A DNA stretch of 6,759 nucleotides, taken from positions 1-6,759 of the forward strand of contig JADGHK010000131.1 of NCBI GenBank assembly GCA_019686145.1. The letters are read 5' to 3'. Under the pieces are notes generated by a model. It searched no databases, was not told the origin of the DNA, and saw only the letters and a program-made list of their open reading frames with translations. The stretch comes from Bryobacteraceae bacterium. GTDB lineage: Bacteria; Acidobacteriota; Terriglobia; Bryobacterales; Bryobacteraceae. Both the position numbers and the translations under genes were made by a program. Positions 6,305-6,759 of this stretch are shown here, piece after piece (the first letter of the stretch is position 1; every line of letters begins with the position of its first letter).

Positions 6305-6759
6305 ATGCGCAGACGTGCCGCTCTAAAGACCATTGCGTCTCTGCCCGTCCTTCCTAAGCTGAAGGGCGCACCCGGAACCCGCACCTGGCTAGGTCCTCAC
6401 TACTGGGCCAATCCACTGCAGGACTGGCGCTTAAGGGAGGACCGCTTGGAGTGCCACGTCTCCGGAGGCGACCGTAACGTCTTCTGGCTGACCCGCGAAC
6501 TCACATCTCAGCCGGGCGACTTCGTCATGTCCGTGCGTCTTGGCGCTCTGGACGCGGAGGCCGCAAAGGAGAGGAGGGGGTGGGTTGGATACCGGATCGG
6601 AATGCGCGGCCATTTCAACGACTACCGCGACACGGCCATCCGAGGCATTGGCGTCGAAGCGGGAGTCTCCGCCGATGGCCGTCTCTTTATTGGAAAGGCG
6701 GAAGGCGGAGCGCCCCGGATCTCATCGCTCGAAGATGTCACGCTGCGGCTCGAGTCCCG
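6305..6759 (+). CDS. Tat-exported protein of unknown family, N-terminal part (3' end missing)
   Basis: An open frame of 151 codons plus two bases reaching the right edge without a stop. The N-terminus MRRRAALKTIASLPVLP fits a twin-arginine export signal: an RR pair, an RRxxLK-like arrangement, a mildly hydrophobic stretch and a Pro-rich end. The protein would be exported folded, often with a bound cofactor or metal. The following sequence has WLGPHYWANPLQDWRL (28-43), CHVSGGDRNVFWLTREL, GWVGYRIGMRGHFNDYRDTAIRG and ADGRLFIG. These regular aromatic strands suggest a concanavalin A-like beta-sandwich domain. I recall a similar N-terminal region in acidobacterial metallophosphoesterase or PhoD-like alkaline phosphatase proteins, but no catalytic motif lies within the window, so that link is tentative. 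ATG 6305 is chosen because it starts the Tat signal; there is no clear Shine-Dalgarno sequence. The gene is divergent from mgtE, with 124 bases between the two start codons. Confidence 0.7.
   Translation, partial: MRRRAALKTIASLPVLPKLKGAPGTRTWLGPHYWANPLQDWRLREDRLECHVSGGDRNVFWLTRELTSQPGDFVMSVRLGALDAEAAKERRGWVGYRIGMRGHFNDYRDTAIRGIGVEAGVSADGRLFIGKAEGGAPRISSLEDVTLRLES

Noticed and set aside
6181..6384. 67-codon minus-strand open frame whose stop abuts the mgtE start codon.
   Set aside because: It spans the divergent control region and overlaps the Tat signal sequence of the gene at 6305; it has no recognisable motif, and its end next to mgtE is probably coincidence.
1..6759. Looked for tRNA, rRNA, CRISPR arrays, insertion-sequence ends and long direct repeats.
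   Set aside because: Nothing was seen by reading; the window is almost fully explained by six protein-coding genes and short intergenic regions. A small unstructured RNA could be missed.

Overview
The window looks like chromosomal DNA of an acidobacterium, most likely a Solibacter/Bryobacter-type member of the Bryobacterales. The main reason is the presence of two domain families first defined in that group: the VWFA-related acidobacterial domain (TIGR03436 type) and the Solibacter C-terminal domain (TIGR03437 type). Coding regions are GC-rich and intergenic regions are more AT-rich. There is no sign of a plasmid, phage, insertion sequence or CRISPR array. This assignment rests on recalled family knowledge, not on a search.

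Layout. (1) Positions 1-464, minus strand: the first 154 codons of a secreted protein with a TIGR03437-like domain directly after its signal peptide. It runs off the left edge. (2) Positions 465-699: an AT-rich divergent intergenic region with a candidate promoter for gene 1. (3) Positions 700-4238, plus strand: a two-gene unit whose genes overlap by four bases (GTGA). It encodes a secreted VWFA-like protein with a degraded metal site, then a large secreted zinc metalloprotease of the metzincin type, resembling the gametolysin/M11 family, with two Ig-like domains and a C-terminal TIGR03437 domain. (4) Positions 4323-4703, plus strand: a small VOC/PhnB-like protein that may be transcribed without a leader. 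(5) Positions 4849-6180, minus strand: a complete magnesium transporter, mgtE, convergent with the VOC gene and followed by a strong hairpin. (6) Positions 6305-6759, plus strand: the N-terminal part of a twin-arginine (Tat) exported protein that runs off the right edge, divergent from mgtE.

How the genes fit together. Four of the six proteins carry export signals, so most of the window concerns the cell envelope or secretion. The only pair with a clear structural link is VWFA-like protein plus metalloprotease, which probably share a transcript and are translationally coupled. The VOC gene, mgtE and the Tat-exported gene show no obvious functional link to that pair or to each other. The most distinctive material is the coupled VWFA/metzincin pair and the TIGR03437-like domain in divergently transcribed neighbours. 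I do not see a clearly new defence, mobile or RNA-based system here.
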